The notes beneath the pieces were generated by a model, which was given only the letters and a program-made list of their open reading frames with translations, was not told the DNA's origin and ran no database searches. A DNA stretch of 64,000 nucleotides, from the NCBI RefSeq assembly GCF_042646205.1, contig NZ_JBHRTF010000003.1, positions 248,001 through 312,000 of the forward strand, in the 5' to 3' direction. Shown here piece by piece: positions 1 to 7,953 of the stretch. This DNA comes from Cellvibrio fontiphilus_A. GTDB lineage: Bacteria > Pseudomonadota > Gammaproteobacteria > Pseudomonadales > Cellvibrionaceae. The position numbers and the translations under genes were made by a program. Position 1 is the stretch's first letter; each line of letters opens with the position of its first letter.

Positions 1-1120
1 AATTCCAGACGGCATAGTACTGCAGAAGCAAGTTGAAAAAATTTATGAAGATCGCCGCAAAATGGCTGGCGGAGCTTTGCCGCTTAACTGGGGTATGGCT
101 GAAACCCTGGCTTACGCGACCTTGTTGGAACAGGGTTATCAGGTACGCATGACTGGCCAAGACGTGGGGCGCGGTACTTTCTCCCATCGCCATGCTGTTA
201 TTCACAGCCAGAAAGATGGCTCATCTTATGTGCCTCTGGCCAATATGGATGCAGATCAGCCTTCTTTCGAACTTTTTGATTCTTACCTTTCAGAAGAAGC
301 TGTTCTGGCATTTGAATACGGCTACTCAACAACCGCTCCAACCGGCTTGGTAATCTGGGAAGCGCAGTTTGGTGACTTCGCTAACGGTGCTCAGGTTGTT
401 ATTGATCAGTTCATTACTAGTGGCGAGCATAAGTGGGGTCGTCTTTGTGGTCTGACTATGCTGCTGCCTCACGGTTATGAAGGGCAGGGCCCAGAGCATT
501 CTTCTGCGCGTCTTGAGCGTTTCCTGCAATTATGTGCTGAACACAACATCCAGGTGTGTGTACCTACCACGCCTGCGCAGGTTTTCCACATGTTACGTCG
601 TCAGGCAATTCGCCCAATGCGCCGTCCTCTAGTGGTAATGAGTCCCAAATCATTGCTGCGTCACAAGCTGGCAACCTCTACGTTGGAAGATCTGGCGAAC
701 GGCAGTTTCCAAAATGTAATCACTGACACCAGCGTTGATCCGACCAAAGTCGAGCGCGTGATTCTGTGCAGTGGGAAGGTTTATTACACACTCTTGGAAG
801 AGAGAGCTGCCCGTCAGTTGGAAAATGTTGCTTTGGTTCGTTTGGAGCAGTTGTATCCTTTCCCTGAGCAGGAGCTGAAGGCAGCTCTTACACCTTTCAC
901 CAAAATCAAAGATATATTCTGGTGTCAGGAAGAGCCTATGAACCAAGGTGCTTGGTATAGCAGCCAGCATCACATGCGCCATGTAGTTCAGGAACTTTAT
1001 GGCCGTGAGATGTATCTTGATTATGTAGGTCGTGAAGCATCGGCAGCTCCGGCAGGTGGTTATATGTCGGCGCACATTGAAGAAGAAAAACGTTTCGTGA
1101 ATAAAGCGCTCACCGTGTGA
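1..1120 (+). CDS. sucA: 2-oxoglutarate dehydrogenase E1, C-terminal part (5' end outside window)
   Basis: This is the E1 (thiamine diphosphate) subunit of the 2-oxoglutarate dehydrogenase complex, which decarboxylates 2-oxoglutarate and passes the succinyl group to SucB. The reading frame is already open at base 2 and continues to a TGA at 1118-1120, so about 370 C-terminal residues of a protein usually near 930 are present. Recognisable stretches are LNWGMAETLAYA, GTFSHRHAV, EAQFGDFANGAQVVIDQF and LPHGYEGQGPEHSSAR, all conserved in the E1 transketolase-like C-terminal region. The first ATG in the window (62) is internal and not the start. It lies 60 bp upstream of sucB in the same operon. 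Identification is very secure; only the 5' end is missing. Confidence 0.97.
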   Translation, partial: IPDGIVLQKQVEKIYEDRRKMAGGALPLNWGMAETLAYATLLEQGYQVRMTGQDVGRGTFSHRHAVIHSQKDGSSYVPLANMDADQPSFELFDSYLSEEAVLAFEYGYSTTAPTGLVIWEAQFGDFANGAQVVIDQFITSGEHKWGRLCGLTMLLPHGYEGQGPEHSSARLERFLQLCAEHNIQVCVPTTPAQVFHMLRRQAIRPMRRPLVVMSPKSLLRHKLATSTLEDLANGSFQNVITDTSVDPTKVERVILCSGKVYYTLLEERAARQLENVALVRLEQLYPFPEQELKAALTPFTKIKDIFWCQEEPMNQGAWYSSQHHMRHVVQELYGREMYLDYVGREASAAPAGGYMSAHIEEEKRFVNKALTV

Positions 1121-1180
1121 GTGCTTTTTACTAATTGAGCTGATCAAACTAATCCCAGCGCCACAGAGAGATGGAATAGC

Positions 1181-2374
1181 ATGAGTATCGAAATCAAAGC
1201 ACCTACCTTCCCTGAATCCGTTGCCGATGGCACTGTAGCAACCTGGCACAAAAAACCAGGCGAAGCTGTCAAACGCGACGAGTTGATTGTTGATATTGAA
1301 ACCGACAAGGTTGTATTGGAAGTTGTTGCCCCAGCTGACGGCAGCATTGCTGAAATCCTCAAAGGTGAGGGTGAAACTGTGCTGAGCAATGAAGTAATTG
1401 CTCGTTTTGTTGAGGGTGCCGTAGCCGCCCAAGCTGCTCCAGCAACAGCTCCGGTAGCTGAATCAAAAGCTGCTGCACCTGCAGAGAAAGCTGTTAATCC
1501 CGCTGCGCGCAAATTGGCAGAAGAAAACAATGTAAACACCGCTACTGTATCCGGTTCGGGTAAAGACGGTCGTGTTCTGAAAGAAGACGTGGCTAACCAC
1601 CTCAAATCTGCTCCGGCTGCTGCACCAGTGGCTGCCGCTGCACCTGTAGCCGCCATTGAAGCGGTAGGTGATCGTGTAGAAAAGCGCGTCCCTATGACTC
1701 GCTTGCGCAAGCGCATTGCTGAGCGTTTGCTTGAGGCGTCCAGTACCACTGCCATGCTCACTACTTTCAACGAAGTGAATATGAAGCCGGTTATGGAATT
1801 GCGCGCAAAATACAAAGATCAGTTCGAGAAGGCACATAACGGTTCCCGTTTGGGTTTTATGAGTTTCTTTGTGAAAGCGGCTGCTGAAGCACTGCGTCGT
1901 TTCCCTGTAGTAAACGCTTCTATTGACAACAACGATGTTGTTTATCATGGCTATCAGGATATAGGTGTTGCTGTATCCACCGATAAAGGTTTGGTAGTTC
2001 CAGTGCTGCGCAATGCGGAAAATATGAGCCTTGCAACTATTGAAAATACCATCCGGGATTTCGGTTTGCGCGCGCGCGACGGCAAACTGGGTATTGAAGA
2101 AATGTCTGGCGGCACTTTCACTATTACTAACGGTGGCGTATTCGGTTCTCTCCTGTCCACTCCTATCCTTAACCTGCCGCAATCAGCGATTTTGGGGATG
2201 CACAAAATCCAGGAGCGCCCAATGGCTGTAAATGGCAAGGTTGAAATCCTCCCGATGATGTATTTGGCGCTGTCATATGATCACCGTTTGCTGGATGGTA
2301 AAGAGGCAGTGCAATTCCTGGTGACCATCAAGGATTTACTTGAAGATCCAGCGCGCATTCTTTTGGAAATATAA
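1181..2374 (+). CDS. sucB: dihydrolipoyllysine succinyltransferase (2-oxoglutarate dehydrogenase E2)
   Basis: E2 core of the 2-oxoglutarate dehydrogenase complex; it transfers succinyl from lipoate to coenzyme A. Order of domains in the 397 residues: lipoyl domain (about 1-77) with the lipoylated Lys43 in IETDKVVLEV; an Ala/Pro-rich linker; the peripheral subunit-binding domain (about 105-140, NPAARKLAEENN); a second Ala/Pro linker; and the catalytic domain (about 165-397), whose active-site HRLLDG carries His368 and Asp372. Length matches the E. coli family (about 405). The ATG at 1181 is preceded by a weak purine-rich stretch and gives the canonical MSIEIKAPTFPESV start. It follows sucA by 60 bp; a terminator-like hairpin lies before lpdA. 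Confidence 0.98.
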   Translation: MSIEIKAPTFPESVADGTVATWHKKPGEAVKRDELIVDIETDKVVLEVVAPADGSIAEILKGEGETVLSNEVIARFVEGAVAAQAAPATAPVAESKAAAPAEKAVNPAARKLAEENNVNTATVSGSGKDGRVLKEDVANHLKSAPAAAPVAAAAPVAAIEAVGDRVEKRVPMTRLRKRIAERLLEASSTTAMLTTFNEVNMKPVMELRAKYKDQFEKAHNGSRLGFMSFFVKAAAEALRRFPVVNASIDNNDVVYHGYQDIGVAVSTDKGLVVPVLRNAENMSLATIENTIRDFGLRARDGKLGIEEMSGGTFTITNGGVFGSLLSTPILNLPQSAILGMHKIQERPMAVNGKVEILPMMYLALSYDHRLLDGKEAVQFLVTIKDLLEDPARILLEI

Positions 2375-2402
2375 TTTTTTGGAAATCTAAACCGTAGTTA
2401 TG

Positions 2403-2433
2403 AAACGCTTCTGGCAACCCAGGAGCGTTTTTA
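2403..2433 (+). terminator. terminator-like hairpin between sucB and lpdA
   Basis: A 12-bp stem (2403-2414 with 2419-2430, one G-T pair) closes a CAAC loop and is followed directly by a short T run to 2432. It has the form of an intrinsic terminator but sits inside the suc operon, so it is better read as a partial terminator or an RNA-processing/stability element. Its function is inferred only from structure. Confidence 0.7.
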
Positions 2434-2492
2434 TGTGAAGGGTTGCTGCTCACAAGGCTGTAACCGACTGTTAATAATTTGGGAATATTGTT

Positions 2493-3932
2493 ATGTCTGA
2501 AAAATACGATGTGATAGTTATCGGCTCTGGTCCGGCAGGTTATGTTGCTGCGATCCGTGCCGCACAACTGGGTTTGAAAACTGCTTGCGTAGAAAAGTGG
2601 AAAAATGAAGAAGGCAAGGGCGTGAATGGTGGTACTTGCTTGAACGTTGGTTGTATTCCATCCAAAGCATTGCTCGATAGCTCTTACAAATATCACGAAG
2701 CAAAAGAAGACCTGGGCCTTCACGGTATTTCTACTTCAGGTGTTGAAATCAATATTCCCTCGATGATTGCGCGTAAAAACCAGATCATCAAAAATCTCAC
2801 CGGCGGCATTGCCAGCTTGTTCAAAGCTAACGGTGTAACCAGTTTATTCGGTACCGGTAAACTGTTGGCAGGTAAAAAGGTTGAAGTTACTGACTTTGAC
2901 GGCAAGGTCACTGTGTATGAAGCAGAAAACGTTATCCTCGCTTCCGGCTCAAGTCCAATTAACATTCCACCGGCACCGGTTGATAACGATGTAATCGTTA
3001 ACTCCACTGGCGCTCTTGAATTTACCGAGGTGCCTAAGCGTCTTGGTGTTATTGGTGCGGGCGTAATTGGTTTGGAATTGGGCTCAGTATGGAACCGCGT
3101 TGGCTCCAAAGTTACTGTGCTTGAAGCTCTGGATTCTTTCCTTGCGATTATGGATCAACAAATAGCGAAAGAAACCCAGAAGATTCTCACCAAGCAAGGT
3201 TTGGATATTCGCACCAGCTCACGCGTCACCGGCTCAAAAGTCAATGGCAAAGAAGTGACTGTCACTTATTTGGATAAAGACGGTAAAGAGCAACATGAAA
3301 CCTTTGATAAGTTGATTGTTTGTGTTGGTCGTCGTCCATTCACTGAAAATTTGTTAGCAGCGGATAGCGGCGTAAATCTTGACGAGCGCGGCTTCATTTT
3401 TGTGAATGAGCAATGCGAAACCAATGCGCCGGGGGTATGGGCAATTGGTGACGTAGTGCGCGGCCCGATGTTGGCGCACAAAGGCTCAGAAGAAGGTGTT
3501 ATGGTTGCCGAGCGTATTGCGGGTCAAAAATCGCAAATCAACTACGACATTATTCCCAACGTTATTTATACCCACCCTGAGGTTGCTTCAGTGGGTAAAA
3601 CTGAAGAACAAGTTAAAGCTTCAGGTGAGCCTTATAATGTAGGTACTTTCCCGTTTGCAGCATCAGGACGTGCTATGGCTGCTAACGAGACTCACGGTTT
3701 GGTAAAAATTATTGCTCACGCTGAGACGGATCGCATTCTGGGTTGCCACATTGTTGGCCCAAGCGCTGCTGATCTGGTGCAACAAGTAGCAATTGCGATG
3801 GAATTCGGTTCGAGTGCAGAAGATCTGGGCATGATGGTGTTCGGTCACCCAACCCTGTCTGAAGCAATCCACGAAGCAGCATTGGCGGTGCATGGTCATG
3901 CCATCCACATCGCCAACAAGAAGAAGCGTTAA
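2493..3932 (+). CDS. lpdA: dihydrolipoamide dehydrogenase (E3)
   Basis: FAD-dependent E3 that reoxidises dihydrolipoamide with NAD+ for the 2-oxoglutarate (and probably pyruvate) dehydrogenase complex. The 479-residue protein starts with the FAD-binding GSGPAGYVAAIRA, has the redox-active disulfide GGTCLNVGCIPSK (Cys49 and Cys54), the NAD-binding GAGVIGLELGSVW, the second FAD motif AIGDVVRG, and the C-terminal dimer-interface HPTLSEAIHEA carrying the catalytic His-Glu pair. Length is usual for the family. The ATG at 2493 follows GGGAA by a normal distance. It is 118 bp downstream of sucB, past a hairpin, and 123 bp before sucC. Confidence 0.98.
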   Translation: MSEKYDVIVIGSGPAGYVAAIRAAQLGLKTACVEKWKNEEGKGVNGGTCLNVGCIPSKALLDSSYKYHEAKEDLGLHGISTSGVEINIPSMIARKNQIIKNLTGGIASLFKANGVTSLFGTGKLLAGKKVEVTDFDGKVTVYEAENVILASGSSPINIPPAPVDNDVIVNSTGALEFTEVPKRLGVIGAGVIGLELGSVWNRVGSKVTVLEALDSFLAIMDQQIAKETQKILTKQGLDIRTSSRVTGSKVNGKEVTVTYLDKDGKEQHETFDKLIVCVGRRPFTENLLAADSGVNLDERGFIFVNEQCETNAPGVWAIGDVVRGPMLAHKGSEEGVMVAERIAGQKSQINYDIIPNVIYTHPEVASVGKTEEQVKASGEPYNVGTFPFAASGRAMAANETHGLVKIIAHAETDRILGCHIVGPSAADLVQQVAIAMEFGSSAEDLGMMVFGHPTLSEAIHEAALAVHGHAIHIANKKKR

Positions 3933-4055
3933 GAGAACCATAGAGTCCTCGTTTTTTAGGCGGAGTCGGGCTCATAAGGCCCCTCTCCATCGATAACCCA
4001 GTTGGCATGTTTATCGATAATTACATGTCCAACCATCGTCAAATGGAACTACACC

Positions 4056-5222
4056 ATGAATTTGCACGAGTATCAGGGTAAGCAGCTGTTTGCCCAATAT
4101 GGTTTGCCTGTTTCTAAAGGCATTGCTGCTGCGACTGTTGAAGAAGCTGTTGCCGCTGCGGATCAAATCGGCGGCGATATGTTCGTCGTTAAAGCACAGG
4201 TTCACGCTGGTGGCCGCGGTAAAGCGGGCGGCGTTAAGTTGGTAAAAACCAAAGAAGAAATCCGCGCTTTCGCTGACAAGTGGTTAGGTAAAAATCTGGT
4301 CACCTACCAGACAGACGAAAAAGGTCAACCGGTTAGCCGTATTTTGGTTGAGACCTGTACCGATATCGCTAAAGAGTTGTATTTGGGCGCGGTTGTTGAT
4401 CGTTCAAGCCGTCGCATTGTGTTCATGGCCTCTACCGAAGGTGGTGTAGAGATCGAGAAAGTAGCACATGAAACTCCTGAGAAAATCCTCAAGGCAACTA
4501 TCGATCCGTTGGTGGGTGCGCAGCCTTACCAAGGTCGTGAATTGGCGTTCAAGTTGGGCCTTGAAGGCAAGCAAATCAATCAATTCGTAAACATCTTCGT
4601 AAATCTGGCGAAACTGTTCCAAGAGAAAGATTTGGCGCTGGTTGAAGTTAACCCGCTGGTAATCACTCCAGAAGGCAATCTGCACTGCCTGGATGCCAAG
4701 TTGGTGGTAGATGGCAATGCTATGTACCGTCATCCAGAACTGAAGGCGATGCAAGATCCTTCACAGGAAGATCCACGTGAAGCTCACGCTGCTTCATGGG
4801 AGCTGAACTATGTTGCTCTGGGTGGCGATATCGGTTGTATGGTGAACGGCGCTGGTTTGGCGATGGGCACTATGGATATCGTTAAGCTGCACGGTGGCCA
4901 ACCCGCTAACTTCCTCGACGTAGGTGGTGGCGCGACCAAAGAGCGCGTTGTTGAAGCATTCAAAATCATCCTGTCCGACACTGCAGTAAAAGCAGTATTC
5001 ATCAACATTTTTGGCGGTATCGTTCGCTGCGACATGATCGCTGAAGGCGTAATCGGTGCGGTAAAAGAAGTTGGTGTGAAAGTTCCTGTTGTTGTTCGTT
5101 TGCAAGGTAACAATGCTGAGCTGGGCGCGAAAGTGCTGGGCGAAAGCGGCCTGAACATTATTGCCGATACCGACTTGACTGGCGCAGCCAAGAAAGTGGT
5201 TGCAGCGGCGGCGAACCAATAA
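4056..5222 (+). CDS. sucC: succinyl-CoA synthetase, beta subunit
   Basis: Beta subunit of ADP/GDP-forming succinyl-CoA synthetase: nucleotide binding and substrate-level phosphorylation in the TCA cycle. The chosen ATG at 4056 gives MNLHEYQGKQLFAQYGLPVS and 388 residues, identical in length to the E. coli protein. An in-frame upstream ATG at 4002 would add 18 residues that have no counterpart in the family and is rejected. The ATP-grasp domain (1-240) contains VKAQVHAGGRGKAGGVK; the C-terminal CoA-ligase part carries VNGAGLAMGTMD, LDVGGGA and NIFGGIVRCD. It is 12 bp upstream of sucD, so the two are surely co-expressed. Confidence 0.98.
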   Translation: MNLHEYQGKQLFAQYGLPVSKGIAAATVEEAVAAADQIGGDMFVVKAQVHAGGRGKAGGVKLVKTKEEIRAFADKWLGKNLVTYQTDEKGQPVSRILVETCTDIAKELYLGAVVDRSSRRIVFMASTEGGVEIEKVAHETPEKILKATIDPLVGAQPYQGRELAFKLGLEGKQINQFVNIFVNLAKLFQEKDLALVEVNPLVITPEGNLHCLDAKLVVDGNAMYRHPELKAMQDPSQEDPREAHAASWELNYVALGGDIGCMVNGAGLAMGTMDIVKLHGGQPANFLDVGGGATKERVVEAFKIILSDTAVKAVFINIFGGIVRCDMIAEGVIGAVKEVGVKVPVVVRLQGNNAELGAKVLGESGLNIIADTDLTGAAKKVVAAAANQ

Positions 5223-5234
5223 GGGGAACAAGAC

Positions 5235-6107
5235 ATGAGCGTTTTAATTAACAAAAACACCAAAGTAATTTGTCAGGGCTTTACTGGTTCGCAAGGTACT
5301 TTTCACTCAGAGCAAGCAATTGCTTACGGCACCAAAATGGTTGGCGGTGTAACTCCGGGTAAAGGTGGTCAAACCCATCTTGGTTTGCCTGTATTCAATA
5401 CCGTTAAAGAAGCTGTTGATGCTACCGGCGCAGAAGCATCGGTAATTTATGTTCCGGCTCCTTTCTGTAAAGACTCAATCCTTGAAGCGGCTAACGCTGG
5501 TATCAAGTTGATTGTTTGTATTACTGAAGGTATTCCCACCCTCGATATGCTTGACGCTAAAGTGAAGTGTGACGAGTTGGGCGTGCGTTTGATTGGCCCT
5601 AACTGTCCAGGTGTTATCACTCCGGGCGAGTGCAAAATCGGTATTATGCCAGGCCACATCCACAAGCCAGGTAAAGTAGGTATCGTTTCACGTTCCGGTA
5701 CTTTGACTTATGAAGCTGTGAAGCAAACTACCGATTACGGTTTCGGCCAGTCCACTTGTGTTGGTATTGGTGGTGACCCAATTCCGGGTTCCAACTTCAT
5801 CGACATTTTGAAATTGTTCCAAGCTGACCCACAAACCGAAGCAATCGTAATGATTGGTGAAATCGGTGGTTCTGCGGAAGAAGAAGCGGCTGCTTACATC
5901 AAAGCAAATGTGACCAAACCGGTTGTGTCTTACATCGCTGGTGTAACTGCACCTGCTGGTAAGCGCATGGGTCACGCTGGTGCGATTATTTCTGGCGGTA
6001 AAGGTACTGCTGACGAGAAATTTGCTGCATTGGAAGACGCGGGTGTTAAAACTGTTAAGAGCTTGGCTGACATTGGTAAAGCACTGAAAGAAATCACTGG
6101 TTGGTAA
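5235..6107 (+). CDS. sucD: succinyl-CoA synthetase, alpha subunit
   Basis: Alpha subunit of succinyl-CoA synthetase, which binds CoA and carries the phosphohistidine intermediate. The 290 residues include the CoA-binding start TKVICQGFTGSQGTFHS, GGVTPGKGGQTHLGLPVF, the GPNCPGVI segment, and the phospho-acceptor His247 in KRMGHAGAIISGG. A GGGG Shine-Dalgarno sequence (5222-5226) precedes the ATG. It ends the suc operon; a clear intrinsic terminator follows within about 30 bp. Confidence 0.98.
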   Translation: MSVLINKNTKVICQGFTGSQGTFHSEQAIAYGTKMVGGVTPGKGGQTHLGLPVFNTVKEAVDATGAEASVIYVPAPFCKDSILEAANAGIKLIVCITEGIPTLDMLDAKVKCDELGVRLIGPNCPGVITPGECKIGIMPGHIHKPGKVGIVSRSGTLTYEAVKQTTDYGFGQSTCVGIGGDPIPGSNFIDILKLFQADPQTEAIVMIGEIGGSAEEEAAAYIKANVTKPVVSYIAGVTAPAGKRMGHAGAIISGGKGTADEKFAALEDAGVKTVKSLADIGKALKEITGW

Positions 6108-6131
6108 TTTTTACCCGCTAGTTTTTTCGAG

Positions 6132-6158
6132 AAAGGCGATCTTCGGGTCGCCTTTTTT
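6132..6158 (+). terminator. intrinsic terminator of the suc operon
   Basis: AAAGGCGA (6132-6139) pairs with TCGCCTTT (6148-6155) around an 8-base loop, followed by more T residues. It lies 24 bp after the sucD stop codon. Confidence 0.85.
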
Positions 6159-6248
6159 ATTGGTGCGCACATCAAGTTTTACATCACTTTCAGATCCAAT
6201 TTCCCATTTTTTACGTAGCAGCCACATCTTTAGTAATTGGTATTTCCG

Positions 6249-7793
6249 ATGGTGGCGCTTTGGTGGATAAAACGGGATTTTCGCTTGGATGATAATGCTG
6301 CATTGCATACCGCTATGCAGCAAGGTCGCGAGGTTGTTCCGGTTTTTTTTCTGGAGCCTGCGGTTTACCTGGCTCAAGATGCCTCTGCATTTCATTTGCA
6401 AGCCCAACTGACTGCCTTGGCTGATTTGCAATTCTCGCTGCGCGCTATAGGTGCGGAATTGTTGATTGTAAAAGCCGACTTGCCAGAGGGTTTTGCGCAG
6501 CTTAAACAGCAGTTGGATTTTTCTTGTATCTACTCCCATGAAGAAACAGGTGCGGGCGTCACTTATCAGCGCGATATTGCTGTGGCAGCTTGGTGTAAAA
6601 GTGAAAATGTACTTTGGCAAGAACTGCCGCAGTCAGGTGTTATCCGTCGTTTAGCTTCGCGCGACAAGCGCAATAAAATTATTGCTGAGCGTTTATTTGA
6701 TTCAGAGCCACTTGATGCGCCGAGTCGCATTTCCCAGCCAAATCTTCAGTATCTGGATCTTTTTAATATTCCCCCATTACATGAACTTGCACCCCAGTTA
6801 TTAGATGAGCGTATTTCGTGGCCCAGTGTGCAAGTAGTTAGTGAGCGACGAGCACAGCGCACGCTGGATAGTTTTCTACGCGAGCGCTCGTTGAATTATC
6901 GCGGTGGTATTTCCTCGCCCAATAAAGCCTTTTTTTTCGGCTCACGGTTATCGCCCCATATTGCCTGGGGCACCATCAGTTTACGGCGTATTTTTTCGCG
7001 CTTGCATCAACGTCTTTCGGAGTTAGAGGCGCAGCTTGATGCAGGCAATGAGAGCAGGCTTGCACAGCGCTGGCAGAAAAGTTTGGAAAGTTTTAGTTCG
7101 CGTTTGTTTTGGCGCGATCATTTTGTGCAGCGATTGGAGTCGGCAAGTTATATGGAATTTCGTGCACTGAACCCTGCCTATGAGGTGCTGCAATACACGC
7201 AAGATACAAACAGATTGAGCGCCTGGATTAACGGCAAAACTGGCTTTCCATTAATCGATGCCTGTATGCGCTGTTTGCAGGCCACCGGTTTTTTGAATTT
7301 TCGGATGCGCGCAATGGTATTGAACTTCGCCTGCTTTGGTTTGCACATCCATTGGCGCGACCTGCAGTATCCGCTTGCACGCGTGTTTACCGATTACGAG
7401 CCAGGCATTCATTTTTCACAAGTGCAGATGCAAGCGGCGATTGTTGGGATCAACACCATTCGTGTCTACAGCCCACTCAAGCAATTAATAGATCAGGACC
7501 CCGAATGCCAATTTATTAAACGTTGGGTTCCAGAGCTGCGTCCTTACACTGCAGAGCAAATAGCCTGTCACGAAACTATGCCACTGCCCGGTTATGTTCC
7601 GGCGATTGTTGATGCTGAGCAGAATATCCGGATCATGAAAGACCGCATCAGCCACATCCGTAAAAGTGACGAGGGCAGGGAAGCTGCGCAGCGTGTGCTG
7701 GTAAAACACGGCTCTCGCCTGAAACCCAAAAAAACAAAAGCTATTCCTGCCGCTGAGCTGGTTTGTGGCAGTCAGGTTGATATGTTTGATTAA
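6249..7793 (+). CDS. non-classical cryptochrome/photolyase family flavoprotein
   Basis: FAD-binding photolyase/cryptochrome-superfamily protein, 514 residues, probably a light-dependent DNA repair enzyme or blue-light receptor. The N-terminal photolyase alpha/beta domain starts WWIKRDFRLDDNAALH; the helical FAD domain contains INGKTGFPLIDACMRCLQAT, FRMRAMVLNFACFGLH and KRWVPELRPYTAEQIA. The classical NNGGWQW segment near the flavin is replaced by HFSQVQMQAAIVGINTIRVYS, so the Trp residues found there in CPD photolyases are missing. The C-terminus has a basic tail and ends SQVDMFD. ATG 6249 is chosen over TTG 6237 because it gives a typical family N-terminus. It stands alone after the suc terminator. 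The superfamily is certain; the substrate is not. Confidence 0.85.
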   Translation: MVALWWIKRDFRLDDNAALHTAMQQGREVVPVFFLEPAVYLAQDASAFHLQAQLTALADLQFSLRAIGAELLIVKADLPEGFAQLKQQLDFSCIYSHEETGAGVTYQRDIAVAAWCKSENVLWQELPQSGVIRRLASRDKRNKIIAERLFDSEPLDAPSRISQPNLQYLDLFNIPPLHELAPQLLDERISWPSVQVVSERRAQRTLDSFLRERSLNYRGGISSPNKAFFFGSRLSPHIAWGTISLRRIFSRLHQRLSELEAQLDAGNESRLAQRWQKSLESFSSRLFWRDHFVQRLESASYMEFRALNPAYEVLQYTQDTNRLSAWINGKTGFPLIDACMRCLQATGFLNFRMRAMVLNFACFGLHIHWRDLQYPLARVFTDYEPGIHFSQVQMQAAIVGINTIRVYSPLKQLIDQDPECQFIKRWVPELRPYTAEQIACHETMPLPGYVPAIVDAEQNIRIMKDRISHIRKSDEGREAAQRVLVKHGSRLKPKKTKAIPAAELVCGSQVDMFD

Positions 7794-7953
7794 ATGCCGG
7801 TGCAATTTAATGTTAAATTGACCATTAGATCGTTCTTGTTGGCTTATGATGGCTAGCGAGCCTTAGCCGCGCTATGCTCTAACATCATAAAAATGCTTTG
7901 AAGTATCGGCAAAAATAGTTCGGTCGCGTATCAATAACAATTAGAGAGACGTT

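Noticed and set aside
1144..1815. 223-codon minus-strand frame over sucB
   Set aside because: It is a shadow of the Ala/Pro linkers of sucB, rich in Ala/Ser/Thr by codon mirroring. The true gene is on the plus strand.
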